From the NCBI GenBank assembly GCA_030144725.1, contig JASKMD010000030.1, forward strand, positions 2,801,045-2,865,044: 64,000 nucleotides of DNA, written 5' to 3'. This stretch comes from Haematococcus lacustris (lineage: Eukaryota > Chlorophyta > Chlorophyceae > Chlamydomonadales > Haematococcaceae). The position numbers and the translations under genes are program-made. The notes beneath the pieces are model-generated. The model was not told where the DNA came from. It saw only the letters and a program-made list of their open reading frames with translations, and searched no databases. Positions 1 through 9,773 of this stretch are shown here, in pieces (within the stretch, counting starts at the first letter, position 1; every line of letters starts with the position of its first letter).

Positions 1-1676
1 ACCAGTTCAATAGCACGCTGCATGTTTATTGCACCTACCAGGTTGCAGTGAATAGCAATGAAACAGAAAAGACACCTTGCACCGGGGACCCCCTATCTGC
101 CGCCCGGGCCACCTTCAACCCCATAGCTGTCGCAAGAGCTGTCTACGTGGCCTGGCTGTTACTAGCCGCTGGGGATGTTGAAGCTAATCCAGGCCCAACC
201 ATCAAGCACTTTAAGCAAGACAAAGATAGCTCGGAATGCCAGATCTACTCCCTGAACAATGCTGCGGGACATGAATGGGTCACCACGCATGACATAGACA
301 ATTTTTACGAGACCAGGCTCCCTCAACTAACTGACCACCTTGAGCGCGGCGCATGGCTGATGGCACGAGGCGTTGATGGCTATTCCGACGAAGTCATTGA
401 AATGTACCTACGTACCCATTACGGACTTACAGTACAAAGCATTGCCCAACTCAACCAACCCAGTGATTGGTCCGCTGATAATCTAGGGCACCTCGCTGGC
501 CAGTACGGCACACACACGTTCTTGTGCAAAAAGCCAGGCCACAGCATGGCCATGAAGTGCATGAACGGCACATGGAACTTGCTGGACTCCATGAAAACGA
601 CACCTACACCTCTCTCGCACATCCCTGCTGCAACCAAGCGGACTATGCACCAACTCTTTATCATCACGCCCAATACCCGCTCACGAGAGCAGATACGCCG
701 ATGCGAGGAAAAGGGCATCCATCACATCATCAGCCATGTGGAGCAGACAGGCGATCATGATTCCAACCCAACCCACCACCCCACACATATGTACATGGAA
801 GGGCAATACGAAGAGTGTTGCCTAGTACATGCATTGAACATGGCCATGGGAAAGAAATACATAGACTACCACGCTGTCATTGACCACTGCAAGCAGTTAA
901 AAGAGCACCTGCAACACCTTGCACAAAAAGCACGAGAAGAAGGATATGCTATCCGAACCCTCACAACCGACCACATCTATAGCGAGAAAGGCAAGTTTTC
1001 CACCGACACACTGAACCACTACCTGTACCGCAAACACCATGAGGCACGCACATACTTGCACCCAGCAACAACCTACCTACCAACCCACGGTATCACACCG
1101 GAAACAATCACCACAACCATCGCAAGCACCGGCGCGACAAACACGGATGCTGTCCTCTTACTATCACACCACCATGCAACTGTCATCAAACATACGCAAC
1201 ATGGTTGGTACCAGCTGGACTCACTCAACCGGGGGCCAAAGCCACTTTCCACACCTAACGACTGGAGGCGCCTCCAAGGGAACCTGCTCACCATTTGCAC
1301 AGGCAACGTGAAACACACAAGATTCATTAGAAGGGAGATCTGGATAGCGGACCCGCTGGAGGCCACCACCACATCAGCGCTAGCAGCACACTTCCAAGAC
1401 CACATCGACCCAATAGACCTGACCAAAGACAACACAACGACAAGGGAGACCACCGCCCCCCTGCACGTGACCACCAATAATGTTGAAAACAACTACACAC
1501 TAAACAACAAGCGCAGACCTACGAAAGACACCACCCCACTACGTGAAGAACCTGCCCCGGCACGACAGCGCCAGGACACTCCCGAGGTCACCCTCCGCCC
1601 GCCGATACCTCAGGGCCAGCCACGTACCAATCGATCCACCACGCCTCTCGATAATACCACCACTCACAGGAATTAG
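1..1676 (+). CDS. Retroelement protein with 2A motif and two Josephin-like protease segments (5' partial)
   Basis: The frame is open to the first base of the window and ends at the TAG at 1674-1676. No ATG precedes the recognisable domains, so the true start lies outside. Counting from the GTG at 48, residues 42-50 form a canonical 2A motif. Two related segments follow. The first has C64 in SSECQIYSLNN and a later GHSMAM...WNLLDS; the second has C258 in EECCLVHALN and H376 in HHATVIK...WYQLDSL. This Cys...His...W-x-x-L-(N/D)-S-L arrangement is that of Josephin-type deubiquitinating cysteine proteases. The C-terminal part, about 100 residues, is Thr/Pro-rich and basic. 2A motifs are known at the N-termini of some non-LTR retrotransposon proteins, and an endonuclease ORF of that class lies at 9774. 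The retroelement assignment is inference; the 2A motif and Cys/His pairs are seen directly. Confidence 0.75.
   Translation, partial: QFNSTLHVYCTYQVAVNSNETEKTPCTGDPLSAARATFNPIAVARAVYVAWLLLAAGDVEANPGPTIKHFKQDKDSSECQIYSLNNAAGHEWVTTHDIDNFYETRLPQLTDHLERGAWLMARGVDGYSDEVIEMYLRTHYGLTVQSIAQLNQPSDWSADNLGHLAGQYGTHTFLCKKPGHSMAMKCMNGTWNLLDSMKTTPTPLSHIPAATKRTMHQLFIITPNTRSREQIRRCEEKGIHHIISHVEQTGDHDSNPTHHPTHMYMEGQYEECCLVHALNMAMGKKYIDYHAVIDHCKQLKEHLQHLAQKAREEGYAIRTLTTDHIYSEKGKFSTDTLNHYLYRKHHEARTYLHPATTYLPTHGITPETITTTIASTGATNTDAVLLLSHHHATVIKHTQHGWYQLDSLNRGPKPLSTPNDWRRLQGNLLTICTGNVKHTRFIRREIWIADPLEATTTSALAAHFQDHIDPIDLTKDNTTTRETTAPLHVTTNNVENNYTLNNKRRPTKDTTPLREEPAPARQRQDTPEVTLRPPIPQGQPRTNRSTTPLDNTTTHRN
171..197 (+). 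other. 2A ribosome-skipping peptide motif
   Basis: The codons spell GDVEANPGP, which fits the D-(V/I)-E-x-N-P-G-P consensus. It is preceded by a hydrophobic stretch (VAWLLLAAG), as is usual for active 2A peptides. The skip would fall between the glycine at 192-194 and the proline at 195-197, separating an upstream chain (mostly outside the window) from the protease-like protein. Activity is not shown by sequence alone. Confidence 0.85.
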
Positions 1677-1679
1677 CAG

Positions 1680-2330
1680 CGATAACTGCGCAGTATCCAT
1701 GGTAACTGCGCTGTTTTTTATGATACTGCGCTGCTTATCATGGATACTGCGCTGCCTATCATGGATACTGCGCTGTAATCCATGGATACTGCTCAGTCAA
1801 CCATGGATACTGCTCAGTCACCCATGGATACTGCTCAGTCAACCATGGATACTGCTCAGTTTACCATGGATACTGCTCAGTTTACCATGGATACTGCTCA
1901 GTGAACTATGGATACTGCTCAGTCAACCATGGATACTGCTCAGTCAACCATGGATACTGCGCTGTCAACCATGGATACTGCTCAGTCAACTATGGATACT
2001 GCTCAGTCAACCATGGATACTGCTCAGTCAACCATGGATACTGCTCAGTCAACCATGGATACTGCTCAGTCAACCATGGATACTGCTCAGTCAACCATGG
2101 ATACTGCTCAGTCAACCATGGATACTGCTCAGTCAACCATGGATACTGCGCTGTCGTCTATGGATACTGCTCAGTCAACCATGGATACTGCTCAGTCAAC
2201 CATGGATACTGCGCTGTCGTCTATGGATACTGCTCAGTCAACCATGGATACTGCTCAGTCAACCATGGATACTGCGCTGTCGTCTATGGATACCTCGTTG
2301 TCGACTAAGGATACTGCTCAGGTGGCGACA
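1680..2330. repeat. 21-bp satellite array A
   Basis: About 30 tandem copies of a 21-bp unit built round GGATACTGCTCAGTCAACCAT. Some copies carry the variant TACTGCGCTGT. The array begins at the stop codon of the upstream ORF and ends in GGATACTGCTCAGGTGGCG. Because 21 is a multiple of three and the unit lacks stops in several frames, it gives long spurious ORFs made of 7-residue repeats. These should not be annotated as proteins. Confidence 0.95.
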
Positions 2331-3019
2331 TCATTTGCTATTGTGTCCCTGCAACGCCATTATGTTTATGCGCGTGTGTACCATGCTCTGGCGCAACTCT
2401 GTTGCACAACTTCCTTCTTTTCTAAGACAAGCTACAGACTCAGGGCTACCAAAGGGGGGGGAGGGTAGGGGGGACGCCACTTCTTTGGCTTGATGGTGGG
2501 AGCAGGCCGCGCCCCAGGCGGTAGCTCTCACTTAATGCACGCCGGTGAATACCGGAGTAGTCTTCTTCTGCTTTTTCTTCCTTCTTTTCACTACTGTGTG
2601 TTGTGTGGGTTGGTGTGACAGCGGTTATTGCTGATGATGATGGTTAACCTCCTGTTGATGCCGCAAGCCTATTCCTGCCCTTGATGAAGTCCGTGTAAAC
2701 CTTAACCCATGTTGCCTGGGTCCAGATGATGGGATACTTACTATTACTGTTGGCTGGGCTCTTTCACTGTGTGGCTCTTACACACGTCATCAGGCTCAAT
2801 TACTAGCATCAATAACATGAACAACGACAACATATGAGAGGCAACGACATCATGACCAGCTGCCCTTTCACCACCACACCAACATCACCAACATGATGGC
2901 AACATGAGCAGCAACAACAACATGACGCACACTTGCATTGGCCCCATGTGTACCTTGTGGTGCAAGGTGTGATGATGTGTAATGGCTATTGATCTACTGG
3001 CGCCATACACAACCCCCTA
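2331..3019. other. Non-coding stretch with a short hAT-like patch
   Basis: No convincing gene. At 2501-2525 the DNA (GGAGCAGGCCGCGCCCCAGG) closely matches the start of the hAT copies at 15590 and 20079. A T/C-rich stretch follows in both cases, suggesting a diverged hAT fragment. Bases 2620-2960 contain CAACATGA/ATGATG-rich simple sequence and nothing recognisable. Confidence 0.4.
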
Positions 3020-4240
3020 CTACTGTCGCTTGTGGCGCTTAGCCGGTGGAGCCTCCCCCCCACCCCCTTCCCCAGCACCCTTCTGCCTGTTGCCCCTGCC
3101 TCCGCCCCTTGCCCCGCCTCTGCCCCTGCCACCGCCACTGCCGCTGCCATTGCCCCTGCCCCTGCCTCTGCCCCCCTGCCTGCCCTGGCTTCCGCCCCCT
3201 CTTGCAGCTGGCTTGACCACCTGCTTGGCCCCAACCGACTCCTCTCCCGCAGCTGGACCACCCTGGACCGCTGCTGCTGGTACTGCAGCCCCCCCCTGGG
3301 CCACCTTTGCTGCAGCTTTGGCTGCCTTAGCAGCCCTGGCCTCAGCCGCTTTCTGCTCCTTCACCTTCACCGCCTTGGCCTCTACTGCTGCCTGCCAAGC
3401 AGCTATCAGCTGGGGTTGCCTCTTCCTGATGTCGTCCAAGGGGCCGTTGAAGCGGTCCTGCCACAGCCTGTCCGTCTCCAATTGGGCAACAGGCTCGTAT
3501 GGCTCAGGGGGCACCATGCTGCCACCAGCTTCGGTCTTCCAGATAGGCCACTTGTCCTTATTCTTGAAGTCGGCCTCTGTTGTAGGCATGGCTGCGCCGT
3601 CGATGATCTTGCCCATCTGCCTGACCAAGGTGGTGGTGTTCTCCACAAAGCACACACTGCCGTAGAAGTGGGCACGGGCGGAGGCTGTGCCTGGTCGACC
3701 CTCAGCGCCAGCGTGAATGGTCACCCCCGTCATGCCCAGTGCCTGACCCGGCTGCAGCTCAACCTCAATCACCTCCAGAAGGGTCAGCGTGCTCAACTTC
3801 TCCTCCAGCTCTGGCAGCAGAGCCTCGTTCACATGCCCATCCTCATCCGGCATGACAGCGTTCCAGAACGGGGCGAACAGCTTCACCAGCTCGTGGCTGT
3901 AAGGGATGAGGAGGATGCTGACCAGCTGTATGGCGATGATGAGCACCATGCCCTCACGCCCAAACACCTTGAACCCGGGTGTTGAGGCATGGGGGGGTGC
4001 CTGCCCTGAGGATGTGCCAGCAGGGTCGGGGGTGAGGGAGGGGCCTTGGGGGGCTGCTGCGGTAGGGCGGGGTGCACCAGCTGCCCCCTCGGCCACAGAT
4101 GTGGCCGCTGCGGAAGAGGGGGCGTGGGGAATGCCTGCTGCTCCCGCTGCTGCTGCTCCTGCTGCTGTCGTTGCTGCTGCTGCTGCCCCCGCTGCTGCCC
4201 CTACTGCTGCTGCCCCTGCTGCTGCTGGTGCCTCCACTGG

Positions 4241-4281
<41 letters not shown>

Positions 4282-4504
4282 CCACCGGTGCTGCTGTTGC
4301 TGCTGCCGCTGCCGGGTTTGGTGCTGTTGCTGCCATGACTGGGATGAAGCAGGCTGCAATGGGTGACGCCTCAGAGACAGGGACAGTGGGTGGTATGGCT
4401 GCACCTGCAGATGAGACTGCTGCTGCTGCTGCAGCTGATGCAAGAGCCTCCAATGCAGCCGTCTGCGAGGTTGCTGTTGGGGTGTGTGGAAGGGGCTGAG
4501 CCAT
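3020..4504 (-). CDS. Uncharacterised Ala-rich, RGG-box protein
   Basis: Open frame of 495 codons taken from the ATG at 4504. The frame stays open to about 4750, but the opposite strand there is the first exon of another gene. Order: a 170-residue Ala/Pro-rich N-terminus with a CTG-type microsatellite underneath, one hydrophobic segment (MVLIIAIQLVSILLIP), a more complex acidic middle of about 150 residues ending in an Ala/Lys-rich helix, then a Gly/Arg-rich (RGG) tail and a terminal basic KRHKRQ. RGG boxes usually bind RNA, and the last residues could be a nuclear signal. I do not recognise the family. Much of the frame is low complexity in GC-rich DNA, so chance openness is possible. The middle segment is the best evidence that it is real. 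It lies head-to-head with the transposase-like gene and may be its companion gene. Confidence 0.4.
4235..4300. repeat. CTG microsatellite
   Basis: About 13 contiguous CTG triplets within a longer CTG/CCC-rich tract (4135-4330). On the minus strand it encodes the poly-Ala region of the RGG protein. Confidence 0.95.
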
Positions 4505-7500
4505 GGTTGGCGCCTGCGCAGCACAAAGCAATCCTGCTATGGCTGTCTCACTCTGGGCTGGGCAGTACTTCGAGCACGTGCAGCCCAGCTGGGCCCATGT
4601 GGTGCCCACCGGCCACAGCCTGCTGTTTGGGTTGGTGAAGTCCCACCTCAAGTGGGTGTTTGCGCCTGGCAGCCCCTTCCGGGCACGAGAGCGGCGGCTG
4701 ATGAAGGCGCGCTTTGACCATCTGATGGTGCCCACCGAGTACGGCCGCAAGCCTTATCACCACAACAAATGCAGGTAGATAACATGCCTAAGGTCTTGCC
4801 CAACTCCTCATCTTACAACCCCACCTGCCACCTAACCCAGACCCATCCCAGCCTTGTTCACCTTATATCACACAGTCGACTTATACCTCCCAAACCTCCC
4901 AAACTTCCCAAACCTCCCAACCCTCCTCAGATGCTGGCCGTGCCTGTTGTTGCATCCCAGTGGCTGGATCATGGAGAGCTTCATGCATTTCATCAAGCAC
5001 GAGTGGGCCTATGTTTTCAAGGACATCATCACCAAATCTGAGCACGCGAAACACCTGGAGCTATGGCGCTGCTTGGTGTCGGCATCACTACATTACCTGA
5101 CCCCAGGTGAGAAATGTATAAGGCTACGGAGCAGTATTAGGGCCACCCTAACCCTAACCCTAACCCTAACCCTAACCCTAACCCTAACCCTAACCCTAAC
5201 CCTAACCCTAACCCTAACCCTCCTAACCTAACCCTAACCCTAACCCTAACCCTAACCCTGACCCTAACCCTAACCCTAACCCTAACCCTTAAACCCTAAC
5301 CCTAACCCTCCTACCCTAACCCTAACCCTCCTAACCTAACCCTAACCCTAACCCTTACCCTCCTACAATAACCCTAACCCTAACCCAACCCTAACCCTAA
5401 TCCAAACCCAAAGAAGCATAGCAACAACATGGATGCAGCATAAAACACGATTTGGTGCTTTGGTGGTTGGTGCTGACACGCCTGACACGGTGGTATAGGT
5501 GCTGACACGCCTGAAACGGTGCTGGAAAACATCGAGACCGCTTACGCTAACTTGAAGAAGTACGCTATTGGCATGCAAGAGTTCCAGGAGGTTTTGAGAG
5601 CCCCGAGCACCACGTTTTCGCCAAATCTACACATGCTGATTTGCCGGTAAGAAGGTTGCTGTCACAATCAGCAGAGCAGTAGCCTCTTGGATGCGAAGCA
5701 GGTGACTAGATACTGCGCAGTATACACTTGGTTGCAGAGCGGTATCCACATAGCTCCTGCGCAGTATCCACAAGGCATCACCACAGTATCCACATGGCTG
5801 CAGAGCAGTATCACATGACTACAGAGCAGTATCACATGCCTACAGAGCAGTATCACATGATTACAGAGCAGTACCACATGCCTACAGAGCAGTATCACAT
5901 GCCTACAGAGCAGTATCTACATGCCTACATAGCAGTATCCACATGCATACAGAGCAGTATCCACATGACTACAGAGCAGTATCCACATGCATACAGAGCA
6001 GTATCTACATGCATACTGCGCAGCATCTACGTGCATACAGAGCAGTATCCACATGTATACAGAGCAGTATCTACCTGCCGTCTGCGCAGTATCCACATAT
6101 ATACAGAGCAGTATCTATACACATACTGAGCAGTATCCACATGTTTAAAGAGCAGTATACACATGCCTACTGCGCAGCATCCACGTGGCTACAGAGCAGT
6201 ATCCACACAGATACAGAGCAGTATCCACAAGCTTACTGCGCAGTATCCATAACAGACAGAGCAGTATCCACATCTATACATAGCAGTATTTGAGTGCCTA
6301 CTGCGCAGTATCCACGTATATACACAGCAGAATCTATACACATTCAGAGCTGTATTCACATGTATACAGAGCAGTATCCACATGAATACAGAGCAGTATA
6401 CACATGCCTACTGCGCAGCATCCACATAGCTACAGAGCAGTATCAACATGCTTACTGAGCATTATCTACATGCCTACTGAGCAGTATCCACGTAACTACA
6501 GAGCAGTATCCACATGCCTACTGCGCGTAATCCACATGCCTACTGCGCAGTATCCATATGACGACAGAGCAGTATCCACATGCCTACTACGCAGTATCCA
6601 CATGGCTGCAGAGCAGTATCCACATGGCTCCAGGGATGAGCAAGTGCACTTGGCTGCAGAGCAGGTGACATGTGTCAGTGTTCACCATGAAACCAATAAA
6701 CTTGGCACATTTGTTGCGTGCAGGCTGTACCTTCAAGAGCTGGAGCGGGGACGCAGCTTCCGTGACGCGGAGTTCTGGGTGGAGCGGCTCATGCAATACG
6801 TCAAGTTGTGGGCTGGCAAGCATTCTCCAGGCTGCAGCAAGGGGTTGATATCCTGCCTGCGTGATCAGGTGCACCGCGGGGTCAAGCGCTTTGCAGCTAT
6901 GCGGCCTGATGCAGCGGAGGCTGAGGAGCAGCAGGTCGCCCCCAAACGGGCAAGGCTGGTTGGTCCTGGCCGGGACCCCATCAGCGTGACAGATGCACAG
7001 GTGCTGGAGGGGCAGCAATGCCAACTGGTGGGCGCGGGGTTGCTGCGATGCCCTGTCCCCGACAGTGAGGAGCGTGTGCGTCAGGCCTGCTGCATCACGG
7101 TTGGGGAGATGAACCGGGGGCGTGGGCAGCACAGTGGGTGGGAGTTGCCAGACGTCAACGCCATCTTCCCCACAGCTCCCAAAGTTCCCGGTGAGGCAGC
7201 TGTCCCTTCAGCCCGTCCTGGCTTGGTGCGGTACTACACACGTGCTGTGTGCACCCAGCAGAAGATGAACAGTGTGGCATACAAGCGTGCCGTGAGGCGG
7301 CCTAGCACCTGGGTGTTAGCTCAGTACTTTGACGGGGGCAGCACCGAGAAGATCAACAAGTATGCCGCCCACATCGAGTTCTGGGTCAGGCTGGAACACC
7401 CTAACCATCCTGGCCACTTCCTCCGCTTGGCTATCGCCCGGCTGGTCCGTCTGCACCCGGAGAGGGGTCTACCAGAGTTGCTCCATGGAGTGGGTGATCC

Positions 7501-7891
7501 CAAGCCAGAGCATGTGCCTAAGGATGTGCCTGAGCCTGAGCCAGAACGCCAGCAACAGGATGGCGAAGGTGGAACCGCAGACCTAACAGTGGACATGCCC
7601 ATCGAGGGTGCCTGCGGTGTCCGGTTTGGTGAGCCAGACGCTGCACAGGGCGGTCGCCGCCGTTCATCACGGCTGGCCTCCCAGCAGGCTGCTCCCGTCC
7701 CTCGCCCTGCCGCCCCCACTCAAGCCGCCCCAGCTCCAAAGCGCAAGAAGCCTGTGTCCGATGTGAACCCTGATCAGTGGTACGGCATTGATGGCGAGCT
7801 GCTGCACACCATGTTGGTCTGCGCCTTCCCAGATGGCGAGGGCGTGGGTGACATGTACTTTGTGCCCTACAACAGCCTCAGCAAGGCATGA
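4503..7891 (+). CDS. Transposase-like protein, four exons (587 aa)
   Basis: Exons at 4503-4774, 4931-5106, 5499-5646 and 6724-7891, each bounded by GT/AG, sum to 588 codons with matching phases (2, 1, 2). The start is the first ATG after an in-frame TGA at 4497, but an upstream exon cannot be excluded. Motifs are FDHLMVPTEYGRKP in exon 1, a WIMESFMHFIKHEW stretch in exon 2, SPNLHMLICR across the exon 3/4 junction, then EFWVERLMQYVK. This xPNLH...WVER layout resembles the C-terminal half of DNA-transposon proteins of green algae (tnp2-like). The last 250 residues are poorly characterised and contain a basic RRRSSRLAS stretch and a PKRKK motif that could be nuclear signals. Intron 2 contains the telomere repeat and intron 3 the 21-bp satellite. 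An exact family is not assigned; catalytic residues were not identified. Confidence 0.6.
5145..5400 (+). repeat. Interstitial telomere repeat (CCCTAA)n
   Basis: About 256 bp of CCCTAA hexamers (TTAGGG on the minus strand) with scattered variants such as CCTCCTAACC and CCTTAA. It sits inside intron 2 (5107-5498) of the transposase-like gene, far from either window edge, so it is not a chromosome end in this assembly. The C-rich strand is on top, the orientation expected at a left chromosome end. Confidence 0.95.
5707..6650. repeat. 21-bp satellite array B, inside an intron
   Basis: About 44 degenerate 21-22-bp units of the form CAGAGCAGTATCCACATGC(A/C)TA. The core is the reverse complement of array A's core (GATACTGCTC). 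Many units carry the perfect palindrome ATACTGCGCAGT, which reads as the core in both directions. The whole array lies between donor 5647 and acceptor 6723 of intron 3 of the transposase-like gene. Confidence 0.9.
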
Positions 7892-8095
7892 TGAGGGTCT
7901 TGACAGTATGATTCATAGCTTATGGTGTGACCCCACATACACATACCCAGGCATGCACATATAAAATGGCGCAAATGAAGCACGCGCAGAGTCGAGGTGT
8001 CAACCCATGAACGATGGTGTCCTTGATGTTAAAGTAATGAACACAATAGATATCAAAAGATTACGAAAATGTTGAATTTGTAACAAACCATGAAC
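7892..8095. other. Short spacer 3' of the transposase-like gene
   Basis: About 200 bp after the TGA at 7889-7891. It is relatively AT-rich, with no ORF and no clear polyadenylation signal. It separates the gene from satellite array C. Confidence 0.4.
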
Positions 8096-9752
8096 CAGGT
8101 CTACAGAGCAGTATCACAAGACTACAGAGCAGTATCACATGGCTACAGAGCAGTATCACATGTATACAGAGCAGTATCATATGACTACAGTGCAGTATCC
8201 TATGTATATAGAGCAGTATCACATGACTACAGAGCAGTATCACATGTATACAGAGCAGTATCACATAACTACAGAGCAGTATCCTTATGACCACAGAGCA
8301 GTATCACATGACTACAGAGCAGTATCCTAATGACTACAGAGCAGTATGACATGACTACAGAGCAGTATCACATGTAAACAGAGCAGTATCATAATGACTA
8401 CAGAGCAGTATCATATGACTACAGAGCAGTATCACATGGCTACAGAGCAGTATCACATGACTACAGAGCAGTATCCTATGTATACAGAGCAGTATCATAT
8501 GACTACAGTGCAGTATCCTATGTATACAGAGCAGTATCACATGACTACAGAGCAGTATCACATGTATACAGAGCAGTATCACATAACTACAGAGCAGTAT
8601 CCTTATGACTACAGAGCAGTATCACATGACTACAGAGCAGTATCCTAATGACTACAGAGCAGTATCACATGACTACAGAGCAGTATCACATGTAAACAGA
8701 GCAGTATCATAATGACTACAGAGCAGTATCATATGACTACAGAGCAGTATCACATGGCTACAGAGCAGTATCACATGACTACAGAGCAGTATCACATGAC
8801 TACAGAGCAGTATCCACATGCATACATAGCAGTATCTACATAACTACAGAGCAGTATCCACGTGACTACAGTGCAGTATCACATGACTACAGAGCAGTAT
8901 CACATGTATACAGAGCAGTATCACCTGACTACAGAGCAGTATCCTTAAATACAGAGCAGTATCACATGACTACAGAGCAGTATCACATGTATACAGAGCA
9001 GTATCATAATGACTACAGAGCAGTATCACATGTATACAGAGCAGTATCATAATGACTACAGATCAGTATCACATGTATACAGAGCAGTATCATTAAATAC
9101 AGAGCAGTATTACATGACTACAGTGCAGTATCCTATGTATACAGAGCAGTATCACATGACTACAGAGCAGTATCACATGTATACAGAGCAGTATCACATG
9201 CATACATAGCAGTATCCTTATGACTACAGAGCAGTATCCTAATGACTACAGAGCAGTATGACATGACTACAGAGCAGTATCACATGTGAACAGAGCAGTA
9301 TCATAATGACTACAGAGCAGTATCACATGGCTACAGAGCAGTATTACATGGCTACAGAGCAGTATCACATGACTACAGAGCAGTATCACATGACTACAGA
9401 GCAGTATCCTTAGACTACAGAGCAGTATCCACATGCATACAGAGCAGTATCCACATGCCTACAGAGCAGTATCATATGACTACAGAGCAGTATCTACATG
9501 ACAACATAGCAGTATCCTAATGACTACTGAGCAGTATCCACATGCATACATAGCAGTATCCACATAACTACAGAGCAGTATCTACATGACTACAGAGCAG
9601 TATCACATGATTACAGAGCAGTATCCACATGACTACATAGCAGTATCCACATAACCACAGAGCAGTATCAACACGCCTACCGAGCAGTATCCTTATGGAT
9701 ACTGCGCAGGTTACACTAGCTACTGAGCAGTCAACCATGGATACTGCGCAGG
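8096..9752. repeat. 21-bp satellite array C
   Basis: About 1.65 kb of units CAGAGCAGTATCACATGACTA, more homogeneous than array B and in the same orientation. Higher-order structure is visible: a block of roughly 300 bp starting near 8100 recurs from about 8400 and again from about 8900. In the last 70 bp the orientation flips back to that of array A, ending in GGATACTGCGCAGGTGACG, nearly the same terminus as array A. Confidence 0.95.
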
Positions 9753-9773
9753 TGACGCTGCTAATTTGTGTGA

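Noticed and set aside
1543..2493. Long plus-strand ORFs of WILLSQP, MDTAQST and NHGYCSV heptads
   Set aside because: They are frame readings of the 21-bp satellite. All three frames are open because the period is divisible by three.
4046..4366. Cys-rich and Leu-rich ORFs on the plus strand
   Set aside because: Frames of the CTG/CCC-rich tract opposite the poly-Ala region of the minus-strand ORF.
5145..5400. Chromosome end at the telomere repeat
   Set aside because: Exons on both sides join in frame across it, and sequence continues for tens of kilobases on the right and 5 kb on the left.
5728..6383. ORFs of MTTEQYH/CIQSS-type repeats in array B, and similar ORFs at 8061-9786
   Set aside because: Same satellite read in different frames and strands, with no start context or non-repeat domain.
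1680..9752. CRISPR array
   Set aside because: Regular 21-bp tandem units have no unique spacers, and the context is eukaryotic.
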